A stretch of DNA of 64,000 bases. Source: Prevotella sp. GTDB lineage: Bacteria > Bacteroidota > Bacteroidia > Bacteroidales > Bacteroidaceae. Positions 15,921-25,465 of this stretch are shown in pieces. Location of the stretch: the NCBI GenBank assembly GCA_017618275.1, contig JAFZUS010000018.1, positions 1 to 64,000 of the forward strand. The letters are read 5' to 3'. The notes beneath the pieces are model-generated. The model was not told the DNA's origin and made no database searches. It saw only the letters and a program-made list of their open reading frames with translations. How positions within the stretch are numbered: the stretch's first letter is position 1; each line of letters starts with the position of its first letter. The position numbers and the translations under genes were made by a program.

Positions 15921-17708
15921 ATGAACGTTTTAGAATTAAGCGAACAAGAAATCGGAAGGCGTCAGAGCCTTCAGGAACTGCGCTCAATGGGTATTGACCC
16001 CTATCCTGCAGCAGAATATCCCGTAACAGCATGGAGCACCGACATCATCAACGACTTTGTGGACTTACCCATCGTCGGCAAAGACGAGGAAGGCAACGAT
16101 ATGCGCGAGATAGCCACACCCGAGAACAGCCGTATGGTGAGCATTGCCGGACGAATCATGAGCAAGAGCATCATGGGAAAGGCTGCCTTTGCCAAACTTC
16201 AGGACTCCAAGGGCCGTATTCAAGTGTATGTTCAGCGCGACTCCATCTGTCCCGACGAGAATAAAGACCTCTATAATATCGTATTCAAGAAACTACTTGA
16301 TCTGGGCGACTTCATTGGTGTGAAGGGCTATGTGTTCCGCACAAAGACAGGCGAAATCAGCGTTCACGTAATGGAGATGACAGTACTCAGCAAGAGTTTA
16401 AAGCCTCTGCCCGTTGTCAAGACGGATGCCGACGGTAAGGTGTACGACGCCTTCGACGATCCCGAACTGCGCTATCGCCAGCGTTATGTAGACCTGATTG
16501 TGAACGCTGGGGTGAAAGACACGTTCCTGAAGCGTGCTACCATCATCAGGACACTCCGAAAAATCCTGGACGAAGCCGGCTATACAGAGGTTGACACGCC
16601 TATTCTCCAGAATATCGCAGGTGGTGCTTCTGCCCGCCCGTTCATCACCCACTTCAATGCGCTCAATCAGGATATGTACATGCGTATCGCTACAGAGCTC
16701 TATCTGAAGCGCCTCATCGTAGGTGGTTTCGAGGGTGTTTACGAGATGGGCAAGAACTTCCGCAACGAGGGTATGGACAAGACCCACAACCCAGAGTTTA
16801 CCTGCATGGAACTCTACGTCAGTTATAAGGACCTGCTGTGGGGTATGACCTTCACAGAGAATATGCTCGAGCAGATCTGTACCGCTGTCAACGGCAAGCC
16901 TGAGGTGGAGATCGATGGTAACATCATCTCGTTCAAGGCACCTTTCCGCCGTCTGCCTATCCTCGATGCCATCAAGGAGAAAACAGGTTTCGACTGCGAT
17001 GGCAAGAGCGAGGACGAGATTCGTCAGTTCTGCCTTTCAAAGGGCATGGATGTCGACGAAACCATGGGTAAGGGCAAACTCATCGACGAACTCTTTGGTG
17101 AGTTCTGCGAGGGTTCATTCATCCAGCCCACCTTCATCACCGACTATCCCGTTGAGATGTCTCCGCTCACCAAGATGCACCGCTCTAAGCCCGGCCTCAC
17201 TGAGCGTTTCGAGCTGATGGTGAATGGTAAGGAGTTGGCCAACGCCTACTCTGAGCTCAACGACCCCATCGACCAGGAGGAGCGTTTCATCGAGCAGATG
17301 AAGTTAGCCGACAAGGGCGACGACGAGGCCATGATCATCGATCAGGACTTCCTGCGTGCCCTGCAGTATGGCATGCCTCCTACATTCGGTATTGGTATTG
17401 GTATCGACCGTCTGGTGATGTTGCTCACAGGTAAGTTCGCTATTGGTGAGGTCATGCTGTTCCCCCAGATGAAGCCTGAGAAGAAGATTCCTCAGTCAAC
17501 ACCTGCCGAGTGGGCCGAGATTGGCGTCAGCGAAGAGTGGGTTCCCGTGCTGCGCAAAGCCGGTTTCAACCTCGTCCAGAACATCGCTACTGAGAAGGCT
17601 CAGGGACTCCAGCAGAAGATTGGCGACATCGTCAAGAAGTATAAACTGGAGATGCAAAAGCCAAGCGTCGATGAAGTCGCTGCCTGGATAGAGAAGGCAC
17701 AAGCCTAG
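15921..17708 (+). CDS. lysS: Lysyl-tRNA synthetase, class II
   Basis: Charges tRNA-Lys. The 595 residues comprise an N-terminal OB-fold anticodon-binding domain (about 55-170) and a class II catalytic domain. Motif 2 is FRNEGMDKTHNPEFT (about 282-296) and motif 3 is GIGIGIDRLVMLL (about 490). An extra region of about 90 residues follows motif 3 (from about 505), as seen in Bacteroidetes LysRS. It is first in a run with gpsA, pgi and a HAD phosphatase. Its stop codon is the first unit of a 10-bp repeat that fills the spacer to gpsA. Confidence 0.95.
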   Translation: MNVLELSEQEIGRRQSLQELRSMGIDPYPAAEYPVTAWSTDIINDFVDLPIVGKDEEGNDMREIATPENSRMVSIAGRIMSKSIMGKAAFAKLQDSKGRIQVYVQRDSICPDENKDLYNIVFKKLLDLGDFIGVKGYVFRTKTGEISVHVMEMTVLSKSLKPLPVVKTDADGKVYDAFDDPELRYRQRYVDLIVNAGVKDTFLKRATIIRTLRKILDEAGYTEVDTPILQNIAGGASARPFITHFNALNQDMYMRIATELYLKRLIVGGFEGVYEMGKNFRNEGMDKTHNPEFTCMELYVSYKDLLWGMTFTENMLEQICTAVNGKPEVEIDGNIISFKAPFRRLPILDAIKEKTGFDCDGKSEDEIRQFCLSKGMDVDETMGKGKLIDELFGEFCEGSFIQPTFITDYPVEMSPLTKMHRSKPGLTERFELMVNGKELANAYSELNDPIDQEERFIEQMKLADKGDDEAMIIDQDFLRALQYGMPPTFGIGIGIDRLVMLLTGKFAIGEVMLFPQMKPEKKIPQSTPAEWAEIGVSEEWVPVLRKAGFNLVQNIATEKAQGLQQKIGDIVKKYKLEMQKPSVDEVAAWIEKAQA

Positions 17709-17738
17709 GATTACCTAGGAAAACCTAGAATTACCTAG
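17704..17738. repeat. 10-bp tandem repeat (4 units) between lysS and gpsA
   Basis: CCTAG occurs at 17704, 17714, 17724 and 17734, an exact 10-base period with the surrounding ATTA/AAAA partly kept. The first unit contains the lysS TAG stop, and the gpsA ATG starts 4 bases after the last unit. Confidence 0.85.
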
Positions 17739-17741
17739 ATT

Positions 17742-18737
17742 ATGTATGACTGTGGTAAGATAGCAATCATTGGCGGCGGCAGTTGGGCAACTGCCATAGC
17801 CAAGATTGTGGTGACTCACACCCACCACATTGGCTGGTATATGCGTCGCGAAGACCGTATAGAAGACTTTCGTCGACTCGGTCATAACCCAGCCTATCTG
17901 ACCAGTATTCATTTCGATATCAACGAGATACATTTTGAAAGTGATATCAATCGTATTGTCCAACAGTACGACACCCTAGTGTTCGTCACACCGTCTCCAT
18001 ATTTGAAGGGGCACTTAAAGAAACTGAAGACACGGCTCCGCGACAAATATGTCATCACCGCCATCAAGGGTATTGTTCCCGACGAGAATCTTGTCTGCTC
18101 AGAATTCTTCCATCAGGTGTTTGATGTCCCCTATGACAACCTTGCCTGCATCGGCGGTCCTTCACACGCCGAGGAAGTGGCACTGGAACGTCTCTCCTAC
18201 CTCACCGTAGGCTGTGCCGACCGTGAAAAAGCCCAGGCATTCGCCAATGTGCTTGCCAGTGATTTTATCAAGACCAAGACTTCCACGGATGTCATAGGCA
18301 TCGAATACTCCAGTGTGCTAAAAAACGTTTATGCCATTGCTGCAGGTATCTGCAACGGCCTGAAATATGGCGACAATTTCCAGGCTGTACTGATGGCGAA
18401 TGCGGTACAGGAGATGAACCGTTTCCTCAAGGCCGTCCACCCCATTGAACGCAATGCCTACGACTCTGTCTATCTTGGCGATCTCCTAGTGACTGGCTAT
18501 AGCAATTTCTCACGTAACCGCACTTTTGGTACGATGATTGGAAAAGGCTATTCTGTTAAATCCGCCCAAATTGAGATGGAGATGATTGCCGAGGGATATT
18601 TCGGTACGAAGTGTATGAAGGAAATCAACCGCCATTGGCACGTGAATATGCCCATCCTCGATGCAGTATATAATATCCTATACGAGCGCATCGCCCCACA
18701 AATCGAAATAAAATTATTAACAGATTCATTTAGATAA
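17742..18737 (+). CDS. gpsA: Glycerol-3-phosphate dehydrogenase [NAD(P)+]
   Basis: Reduces dihydroxyacetone phosphate to sn-glycerol 3-phosphate for phospholipid synthesis. The 331 residues begin with the Rossmann motif IIGGGSWATAIA (8-19). The family segments AIKGI, GGPSHAEEV and IEYSSVLKNVYAIAAGI follow, with the catalytic Lys in LKN. It stands between lysS and pgi on the same strand with short gaps. Confidence 0.93.
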   Translation: MYDCGKIAIIGGGSWATAIAKIVVTHTHHIGWYMRREDRIEDFRRLGHNPAYLTSIHFDINEIHFESDINRIVQQYDTLVFVTPSPYLKGHLKKLKTRLRDKYVITAIKGIVPDENLVCSEFFHQVFDVPYDNLACIGGPSHAEEVALERLSYLTVGCADREKAQAFANVLASDFIKTKTSTDVIGIEYSSVLKNVYAIAAGICNGLKYGDNFQAVLMANAVQEMNRFLKAVHPIERNAYDSVYLGDLLVTGYSNFSRNRTFGTMIGKGYSVKSAQIEMEMIAEGYFGTKCMKEINRHWHVNMPILDAVYNILYERIAPQIEIKLLTDSFR

Positions 18738-18750
18738 CTAAACAAGTTCT

Positions 18751-20106
18751 ATGAGCAACATCAAATTAGACATCACAAAAGCCGCCTGCTTCCTCGAGGC
18801 TGGCGCAGTAAAGGCTTTCGAGCCGAAAGTGAAAGCCGCCCAACAGGCACTGGAAGAGGGCACATGCCCAGGTAACGACTTCTTAGGATGGCTCCATCTG
18901 CCCTCCAGCATCACCCCAGCCTTCCTCGACGAGTTGCAAACTTGTGCCAACACCTTGCGCGAAAACTGCGAGGCCATCGTCGTGGCTGGTATCGGAGGCT
19001 CTTACTTAGGTGCCCGTGCCGTTATCGAAGCCCTGAGCAATTCGTTTGCCTGGCTGGTTAATGATACCAAGAACCCCACCATTCTCTTCGCAGGAAATAA
19101 TATTGGCGAGGACTATCTCTTCGAACTGACAGAGTATCTGAAAGATAAGAAGTTCGGTGTAATCAACATCTCCAAGAGTGGAACCACCACCGAGACCGCC
19201 CTCACCTTCCGTCTGTTGAAGAAACAGTGTGAGGCTCAGCGTGGTAAGGAGGAGGCCAAGAAGGTGATTGTGGCCATTACCGATGCCAAGAAAGGTGCTG
19301 CCCGTACGTGCGCAGACAAAGAGGGCTATAAGAGTTTTATCATCCCCGACAATGTGGGTGGCCGTTTCTCTGTACTCACCCCAGTAGGTCTGCTACCTAT
19401 CGCCTGCGCTGGTTTCGACATCAAAGAACTGGTAGGTGGTGCTCAGGATATGGAGAAGGCTTGTGCTCCAGATGTGCCATTTGCCGAGAATCCCGCCGCC
19501 CAGTATGCAGCCGTGCGTAATGGACTTTACCAAAGTGGCAAGAAAATAGAGATCATGGTCAACTTCCAGCCTAAACTGCACTTTATGAGTGAGTGGTGGA
19601 AACAACTCTACGGTGAGAGCGAGGGTAAGGATAAGAAAGGTATTTTCCCTGCAAGCGTCGACTTCACCACCGACCTGCACTCTATGGGACAATGGATCCA
19701 GGACGGCGAGCGTACCATCTTCGAAACGGTCATCAGCGTTGAGGAACCTGAGAAGAAACTGCTCTTCCCCAGCGATGAGGAGAATCTCGATGGACTGAAC
19801 TTCCTCGCTGGCAAGCGTGTCGATGAAGTAAACAAGATGGCAGAATTAGGCACTAAACTGGCTCACGTGGACGGTGGTGTGCCTAACATCCGCATCACCA
19901 TGCCTCGTCTCAATGAGCGCTACCTCGGACAACTCATCTACTTCTTCGAGATTGGCTGTGGCATCAGTGGCAATGTACTCGGTGTGAATCCTTTCAACCA
20001 GCCCGGTGTTGAGGCCTACAAGAAGAACATGTTTGCCCTGCTCGATAAACCCGGCTACGAGGCTGAAAGCAAAGCCATCAAAGAAAGACTTGCAAAAGAA
20101 TCCTAG
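18751..20106 (+). CDS. pgi: Glucose-6-phosphate isomerase
   Basis: Interconverts glucose 6-phosphate and fructose 6-phosphate in glycolysis. The 451 residues match the short bacterial PGI subgroup. SIS-type sugar phosphate motifs are visible: [23 protein letters not shown] and [16 protein letters not shown], and the C-terminal region ends with [14 protein letters not shown]. It is 13 bases after gpsA and 9 before the HAD gene, so the three probably form one transcript. Confidence 0.94.
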   Translation: MSNIKLDITKAACFLEAGAVKAFEPKVKAAQQALEEGTCPGNDFLGWLHLPSSITPAFLDELQTCANTLRENCEAIVVAGIGGSYLGARAVIEALSNSFAWLVNDTKNPTILFAGNNIGEDYLFELTEYLKDKKFGVINISKSGTTTETALTFRLLKKQCEAQRGKEEAKKVIVAITDAKKGAARTCADKEGYKSFIIPDNVGGRFSVLTPVGLLPIACAGFDIKELVGGAQDMEKACAPDVPFAENPAAQYAAVRNGLYQSGKKIEIMVNFQPKLHFMSEWWKQLYGESEGKDKKGIFPASVDFTTDLHSMGQWIQDGERTIFETVISVEEPEKKLLFPSDEENLDGLNFLAGKRVDEVNKMAELGTKLAHVDGGVPNIRITMPRLNERYLGQLIYFFEIGCGISGNVLGVNPFNQPGVEAYKKNMFALLDKPGYEAESKAIKERLAKES

Positions 20107-20115
20107 AAAAAAAGA

Positions 20116-20850
20116 ATGTATCAACTCGCCATCAGGAAATACTTGGAAAGACACGGCTTTGAGGTACTACACCCCAAAGCCGTGCTCTTTGACATGGATG
20201 GCGTGCTCTACGACTCTATGCCCAATCACGCCATTGCCTGGCAACAGTCAATGGCGCAATTTGGCATCCAGATGACCAGCGATGATGCCTATGCGACAGA
20301 GGGAGCACGGGGCGTGGATACTATCCGACAGATGGTGCAGCACCAGCAGGGGCGCGATATTGACGAGACCGAAGCCCAGCATATGTATGATGTCAAGAGT
20401 CAAATCTTCCATTCCCTACCAGAAGCCCCTATTATGCCAGGTATCTTCAACCTGATGCAGCAGATACAGGCTGATGGCATCCAGATTGGCGTGGTCACCG
20501 GTAGCGGACAACGCCCACTGATCCAACGGATCCTCAGCGATTTTAAAGACTTTGTCGATGAAGGGCACATCACCACAGCCTATGATGTAAAGCGTGGAAA
20601 ACCAAACCCTGACCCCTACCTCATGGGTCTGAAAAAGGCAGGAAACTTAAAGCCCTACGAGGCCATCGTCGTGGAGAATGCGCCATTTGGTATTCGTGCA
20701 GGTGTGGCAGCGAAGATATTCACCATTGCCGTCAACACAGGTCCCCTACCCGCACAAGTTCTCCTCGACGCCAATGCAGATCTACTTTTTCCAACCATGA
20801 CCGAGTTCAGCCATCATTGGGAAGAACTCTTCCGAATAACGTATTTCTGA
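20116..20850 (+). CDS. HAD-superfamily phosphatase, beta-phosphoglucomutase-like
   Basis: A 244-residue HAD hydrolase. Motif I is FDMDGVLYDS (about 27-36) with both nucleophile and acid Asp, motif II is VVTGSGQ, Lys is in KRGKPNPDPYL, and motif IV is VVENAPFGIRA, in which Glu/Asn replace the common ED. The cap is helical, as in the beta-PGM and GPH subgroup. The substrate is probably a sugar phosphate, consistent with pgi upstream, but this is not shown. The last 37 bases overlap the convergent AI-2E family permease gene. Confidence 0.85.
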   Translation: MYQLAIRKYLERHGFEVLHPKAVLFDMDGVLYDSMPNHAIAWQQSMAQFGIQMTSDDAYATEGARGVDTIRQMVQHQQGRDIDETEAQHMYDVKSQIFHSLPEAPIMPGIFNLMQQIQADGIQIGVVTGSGQRPLIQRILSDFKDFVDEGHITTAYDVKRGKPNPDPYLMGLKKAGNLKPYEAIVVENAPFGIRAGVAAKIFTIAVNTGPLPAQVLLDANADLLFPTMTEFSHHWEELFRITYF

Positions 20851-21902
20851 TAATAGGTAATCAGCAGTGTGGTCAAAGGTAGGGCAATTATCATACCGAG
20901 AATACCCAGCAGCGACCCCCAAATGGATAGTGACAACAGGATAATGGCGGAGTTGAGGCCCGTCACATGTCCCATGATTTTCGGCGTTAAGAAAGTGTCC
21001 TGAATAATCTGTACAACGGCAAACACAACCAAAACCAGCAACATAATGAACCAAAAATTCTGACCTGTGTCAGCCGCTTTCACGATGGCCAACAAAATGG
21101 CTGGAATGAAACCGATTAACTGCAGATAGGGCACCATATTCAGTAGTCCGATAAACATACCCAAACCAACGGCTATGGGAAAGTCGATGATGAGGAAACC
21201 GATACTGAATAAAATGCCAACGCAGAGAGCAACCAGTGCCTGACCACGGAAATACTTATTCATACCTGTCTGCACATCGCTGACCAACTGAAGCGCAAAA
21301 GCACGATAACGCTCTGGCAAGAGGTTGGGCCATCCGCTACAGATATCCTCATAGTCTAATAATATAAATAAGGTGTAGAGTATCACCATTGTCACAGTGA
21401 AAATACTTGATACAATACTGACAGACTGGGTTATGACATCCCAGAGTTTCGGTACGGTGGCCTTCACGCCTTCAAGAAATCCCTCATGAGTGACAATGCC
21501 CTTGATGTCATCGACAGTGAGGTGACGGCGCACAAAGTCCTCTACCGTATCTGGGATATTGCTCATCAGAGTCGACTGCGACAGATACTCCACCAACAAA
21601 TCCTTCACCCGCATACTCTCATCCACCATCGGGGGAATCATCAGCATGAAGACACCCGTCAGTACGAGACCCACCACAATGAAGGCTGATAGAATGCCAA
21701 GGATACGGTACTTCATCCGACAACGGTACTGGAAGAACTTCACTAATGGGAATAGCAAGTATGCAATCAGCCATGCCAAGAAGAACGGCACAAGTACCGT
21801 ACTCAGTCGGTTGAGCAACATGACGATACCCGTTATCACTATCGCCCAGAGAATGCCTCGGACGACATTGTCAAATGTAAATTTCGTACGTCCCTCTATC
21901 AT
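20814..21902 (-). CDS. AI-2E family transporter (TqsA/PerM type)
   Basis: A 362-residue integral membrane protein with about 8 hydrophobic segments. Family features are the paired N-terminal helices (VLVPFFLAWLIAYLLFPLV), a soluble middle, and PYLQLIGFIPAILLAIV with ILTPKIMG-like segment TFLTPKIMGHVTGLNSAIIL. Members export signalling molecules or ions; the cargo here is unknown. It overlaps the downstream convergent HAD gene by 37 bases and shares ATGA with the upstream lipoprotein gene. Confidence 0.88.
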   Translation of the reverse strand: MIEGRTKFTFDNVVRGILWAIVITGIVMLLNRLSTVLVPFFLAWLIAYLLFPLVKFFQYRCRMKYRILGILSAFIVVGLVLTGVFMLMIPPMVDESMRVKDLLVEYLSQSTLMSNIPDTVEDFVRRHLTVDDIKGIVTHEGFLEGVKATVPKLWDVITQSVSIVSSIFTVTMVILYTLFILLDYEDICSGWPNLLPERYRAFALQLVSDVQTGMNKYFRGQALVALCVGILFSIGFLIIDFPIAVGLGMFIGLLNMVPYLQLIGFIPAILLAIVKAADTGQNFWFIMLLVLVVFAVVQIIQDTFLTPKIMGHVTGLNSAIILLSLSIWGSLLGILGMIIALPLTTLLITYYQKYVIRKSSSQ

Positions 21903-22474
21903 ATCTCGTCTTCGTCATTGACATTATCACGGGGAGCGTTTCCGTCGCCATAGGTATCTAAATCAGTATCACGACGTATCCCCACTTCTCCCTGACTGCT
22001 GACAGTCACCACCATCGGTATATATTCGTCTGTCTGGGGATGACAGACACTGGCAGCAAAGAAAAGGTTGGCACCCTCCATCTTGTCGAACACCAGTCCC
22101 TCAAGAATACCAGTCTGACGATAGTCGTTGTCAAGGTAAGCATCAAAAGCGGCCTTCGTGAAGACACGATTAAAAAACACAGACCCGTCAGCACGCATGA
22201 TGCGGAGCGAGATACGGTTGTCGACAAACTTCTGCCCCGTTTCATCCTTTACCATCTTAAGACTGTCATCAGGCACACGGCGAATCTCCACCTGATAGTT
22301 CTTGTCGAGCCACTTGACATCTGTTGTCTGGGCATACTCTTGCATCTTGATTGGAGCCTGCAGTTTGGGCTGCTCGACTTTAGGGGCGATAATGTCATTA
22401 CTCTTTTTCTTCTCACTACACCCTATTATCAGCATAGAAGCAACTGCCATCCACAGTATCTGAATTCTTTTCAT
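21899..22474 (-). CDS. Lipoprotein, DUF4738-like
   Basis: A 191-residue predicted lipoprotein. The N-terminus MKRIQILWMAVASMLIIGCSEKK has a lipobox with Cys at about 19. The rest is soluble and ends in a very acidic tail rich in Asp and Asn (DTDLDTYGDGNAPRDNVNDE). I associate this with the Bacteroidetes family DUF4738 from memory. The start at 22474 was chosen over an upstream in-frame one because it places the signal sequence at the N-terminus. It overlaps the permease start by 4 bases. Confidence 0.75.
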   Translation of the reverse strand: MKRIQILWMAVASMLIIGCSEKKKSNDIIAPKVEQPKLQAPIKMQEYAQTTDVKWLDKNYQVEIRRVPDDSLKMVKDETGQKFVDNRISLRIMRADGSVFFNRVFTKAAFDAYLDNDYRQTGILEGLVFDKMEGANLFFAASVCHPQTDEYIPMVVTVSSQGEVGIRRDTDLDTYGDGNAPRDNVNDEDEI

Positions 22475-22499
22475 AATCGTAACATAATGGTTTCGAGGA

Positions 22500-22507
22500 C
22501 AAAGGTA
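22500..22507 (-). promoter_or_regulatory. -7 element of the lipoprotein-permease pair
   Basis: TACCTTTG on the minus strand lies 25 bases before the ATG at 22474. No -33 TTTG is seen at 19-21 bases. Confidence 0.5.
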
Positions 22508-22561
22508 CGAAAAAAAGTGAAAACAGAACAACGAAAACAGAAAAAAACAGCATCTGATACC

Positions 22562-22714
22562 AAAAAAGCCTGCTTTTCACAAGCAGGCTTTCTCATTTTG
22601 TTATCTGAAACCTAAATCTTAATACCTAAATGTATATTACTAACCAATTGAAAGGACAGGCACGCTTGCCATTTACATCCTTTTGACGCACCTATGGACG
22701 GAAAGTTTATTCAT
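22562..22714 (-). ncRNA. Candidate small transcript with 13-codon ORF and terminator
   Basis: The 315-base gap between the divergent genes at 22474 and 22790 holds a strong minus-strand terminator that serves neither gene. Just upstream on the minus strand are an ATG at 22714 opening a 13-codon ORF (MNKLSVHRCVKRM, stop 22673) and a GGCA-AGCG-TGCC hairpin. The region may encode an sRNA or a leader peptide. A promoter is only hinted at by TTATTTTG about 20 bases before the ATG. No family is recognised. Confidence 0.35.
22565..22591 (-). terminator. Strong intrinsic terminator, minus strand
   Basis: An 11-bp stem (22565-22575 with 22581-22591) closes a 5-base loop. On the minus strand it is followed by TTTTTT, so it stops RNA coming from the right. 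Confidence 0.75.
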
Positions 22715-22761
22715 CCAGCAAAATAATTTGTGTTTTTTAAGGCAATTCGACATATTTTTAC

Positions 22762-22769
22762 TACCTTTG
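22762..22769 (+). promoter_or_regulatory. -7 element of the DUF4230 pair
   Basis: TACCTTTG matches TAnnTTTG and lies 21 bases before the ATG at 22790. Confidence 0.5.
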
Positions 22770-22789
22770 CCCGTAAATTTAGCAATCAG

Positions 22790-23452
22790 ATGAAAAAGGG
22801 CTGTCTTTTTATCGCATTGGTATGTATGTTGTTCTGCGCCTGCAACGAGGGAGAGGAACAGAAGGCAGAACAAACCGGCTATCAGAGCATCGACACCGTG
22901 CCGATGCTGGTGATGCAGGTACAGAAGTGTTCGAAACTCTACACCTCAGAATTCAAGGTACACAAGATTGTGACCCACGATGACGTGGTGCGCCTGAAAG
23001 GATCTGTGCTGCGTCAGGACTACAACATCAAGATTCCACTAGGTGATCGGAAGATTGCCATTCCAATGGATGCCACCCTAAAAGCCTACATCGATTTCAG
23101 CCAGTTCTCTGACAAGAACATCGAGCGGAGGGGTGACAAGATTACCATTCTCCTGCCTGACCCCAAGGTGACGATGACCAGTTCCAAGATCGACCAGAAG
23201 AACATACGCCACTATGTGGCCTTTGCCCGTGCCCATTTCAGCGATGCAGAGATGACGGACTATGAACAGCAGGGGCGTGCCGCCATCATCCAGAGCATCC
23301 CCGATCTGGGAATCATCGAGATAGCAAAGGAGAATGCCGCCAGGGTACTCGTCCCCATGCTCGTACAACTTGGCTATCGGGAGGAGAATATCACCATCGC
23401 CTTCCGCAAGGAGTTTAACCAGAACAATATCATGAGACTTTTAGAACCATGA
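22790..23452 (+). CDS. DUF4230 lipoprotein (first of two)
   Basis: A 220-residue lipoprotein. The signal MKKGCLFIALVCMLFCACNEG gives a lipidated Cys at about 18. The body matches DUF4230 by segments such as KIAIPMDATLKAYIDFSQFS and RGDKITILLPDPKVTMTSSKID. The start at 22790 follows the -7 element, while the longer open frame would run through it. It shares ATGA with the next gene, a second DUF4230 protein, so the two probably act together. Function unknown. Confidence 0.8.
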   Translation: MKKGCLFIALVCMLFCACNEGEEQKAEQTGYQSIDTVPMLVMQVQKCSKLYTSEFKVHKIVTHDDVVRLKGSVLRQDYNIKIPLGDRKIAIPMDATLKAYIDFSQFSDKNIERRGDKITILLPDPKVTMTSSKIDQKNIRHYVAFARAHFSDAEMTDYEQQGRAAIIQSIPDLGIIEIAKENAARVLVPMLVQLGYREENITIAFRKEFNQNNIMRLLEP

Positions 23453-24039
23453 GAAAAGATACATTAAAAAAGCCCGACCTTGTAAAGATACTGGCACTCA
23501 TTGCCTTTATCCTTGTGTTTGTATGGCTGGTCTTCTTCGAAAAAGACAACACTGTGGAACTCGGAGTTGATAATCAGATTGACGTTACCCCGACACAGAT
23601 AGAGAGCATCAAGGAGATTGGAGAATGGGAGTTCCTCAGCATCAGCAATGAGGAACTGGTCGATACCATCCGCAAGGGCATTCTCAGTGATGACCATTTG
23701 GTACGTATCTATTATGGTACTCTGAGACTGGGCATCAACATGCACCAAGTAAAACCACGTTGGCTAACCGTACAGGGCGACACCGTCACAGCCGTCCTGC
23801 CGAAGGTGGGCCTGCTTGACAAAGACTTCATCGACGAGGCTCGCACGAAATCCTTCTACGAGAGTGGCAGATGGCAGGCAAAGGACAGGGAGGCCATGTA
23901 TAGGAAAGCCTATCGCCAGATGCTGAAACGCTGTCTGACCCCCGCCAACTTAAAGACAGCCCAAGAGAACGCTGAAGCCCAATTCCGCAAGATGATGCTC
24001 TCGATGGGCTACAAGAACGTACAGATATCATTTGAATAA
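23449..24039 (+). CDS. DUF4230 membrane-anchored protein (second of two)
   Basis: A 196-residue protein with one N-terminal membrane helix (about 12-26, LALIAFILVFVWLVFF). The body follows the same plan as the preceding lipoprotein: a conserved GTLRLGINMHQV block, AVLPKVGLLDKDFIDEARTKSF, and a helical end EAQFRKMMLSMGYKNVQISF. It overlaps the first gene by 4 bases. The pair is one lipidated and one helix-anchored paralogue, which would place both on the periplasmic face. Function unknown. Confidence 0.78.
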   Translation: MRKDTLKKPDLVKILALIAFILVFVWLVFFEKDNTVELGVDNQIDVTPTQIESIKEIGEWEFLSISNEELVDTIRKGILSDDHLVRIYYGTLRLGINMHQVKPRWLTVQGDTVTAVLPKVGLLDKDFIDEARTKSFYESGRWQAKDREAMYRKAYRQMLKRCLTPANLKTAQENAEAQFRKMMLSMGYKNVQISFE

Positions 24040-24051
24040 TAAAACACAAAG

Positions 24052-25434
24052 ATGGACGGACTAAATGAATTCTTCACCGAACTGAGCGGTCTGCTGTGGG
24101 GCTGGCCGATGATCATATTACTTTTAGGAACCCATATTTACCTGACCATCATCCTACGTTTCCCACAACTGAGGATATTTACAGCCATCCGGCTCTCCAT
24201 CAAACGCGACCCAGGAGCCATAGGCGACGTATCGCAGTTCGGTTCCCTAGCAACAGCATTGGCAGCCACCATCGGCACAGGCAATATTATCGGCGTGGCA
24301 ACCGCCATCGCACTGGGTGGCCCGGGTGCCGTACTATGGTGCTGGCTGACAGGCGTCTTCGGCATCTCTACGAAATATGCCGAGGGACTATTAGCCATCA
24401 AATACAGGGTACAGACCAAAAGCGGAAAGATGATTGGAGGCCCGATGTACGCATTGGAGCGAGGTCTCGGATGGAAATGGTTGGCCGTACTTTTTGCCAT
24501 CTTCACAGCCTGTGCCTCCTTCGGTATAGGCAACACCGTTCAGGCCAATGCCATCGCCACGCTGGCACATGAGAGTTACGAGATATCACCTTACCTGACT
24601 GGTGCCTTTATCTGTCTGATGACGGGAGCCGTTGTCTTAGGCGGCGTAAAGAGCATTGCCCGTGTCTGTGGCATGCTCGTACCCTTCATGGCTTTCTTCT
24701 ACGTCATCGGCTGTCTTGTGATTCTTGGGATAAATATCCATTATGTGTGGCCAGCCGTCAAACTGATTGTGGTGTCTGCCTTCAATCCTCAGGCTGCTGG
24801 AGGCGGCTTTGCAGGAGGTACGGTGATGATGGCAGCCCGCTTCGGTATCGCAAGGGGACTCTTCTCGAATGAGTCGGGTCTCGGTTCGGCCCCTATCGTG
24901 GCTGCTGCCGCACAGACGCGTAACCCCGTACGTCAGGCACTGGTCTCCTCAAGCGGCACTTTCTGGGACACGGTGGTCATCTGTGCCCTGACAGGACTGG
25001 TCATCGTAAGCAGTATTATTGCCTATCCAGAAATTGACTTTGAGAACGGCGCCACCCTTACCAAAGCAGCCTTCTCAAAAATCCCTGTCGTAGGAACGCC
25101 ACTACTCACTTTTGGTCTGCTCACCTTTGCCTTCTCCACCATCCTCGGATGGTGCTATTATGGTGAGAAGGCTGTGGAATATCTAAAGGGGAAACGATGG
25201 GTCATCGCCTACCGCGTCATCTATATCGCTGCTGTCTTCATCGGAAGCATCATCAATCTGGCAGTTGTCTGGAACTTTGCCGACTGCATGAACGCACTGA
25301 TGGCTATACCCAACCTGCTCTCACTGCTCTTTTTGAGCGGCATCATTGTTCACGAGACGAGAAAGTACCTGTGGCGTGACCGTCTGGATGCAACCGACAG
25401 CAGCCAAGACTTCCAGTCGGCAAACGGGACCTGA
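24052..25434 (+). CDS. Sodium:alanine/glycine symporter (AGCS family)
   Basis: A 460-residue inner-membrane transporter with about 10-11 helices. The AGCS signature region is clear: GSLATALAATIGTGNIIGVATAI, GPGAVLWCWLTGVFG, TKYAEGLLAIKYR, then GLFSNESGLGSAPIVAAAA. It imports a small neutral amino acid with Na+. The exact substrate is not determined. It starts 12 bases after the second DUF4230 gene and could be co-transcribed with that pair. Confidence 0.9.
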   Translation: MDGLNEFFTELSGLLWGWPMIILLLGTHIYLTIILRFPQLRIFTAIRLSIKRDPGAIGDVSQFGSLATALAATIGTGNIIGVATAIALGGPGAVLWCWLTGVFGISTKYAEGLLAIKYRVQTKSGKMIGGPMYALERGLGWKWLAVLFAIFTACASFGIGNTVQANAIATLAHESYEISPYLTGAFICLMTGAVVLGGVKSIARVCGMLVPFMAFFYVIGCLVILGINIHYVWPAVKLIVVSAFNPQAAGGGFAGGTVMMAARFGIARGLFSNESGLGSAPIVAAAAQTRNPVRQALVSSSGTFWDTVVICALTGLVIVSSIIAYPEIDFENGATLTKAAFSKIPVVGTPLLTFGLLTFAFSTILGWCYYGEKAVEYLKGKRWVIAYRVIYIAAVFIGSIINLAVVWNFADCMNALMAIPNLLSLLFLSGIIVHETRKYLWRDRLDATDSSQDFQSANGT

Positions 25435-25465
25435 ATACAAAAAAACAAAAAAATGTGCGTATTAT

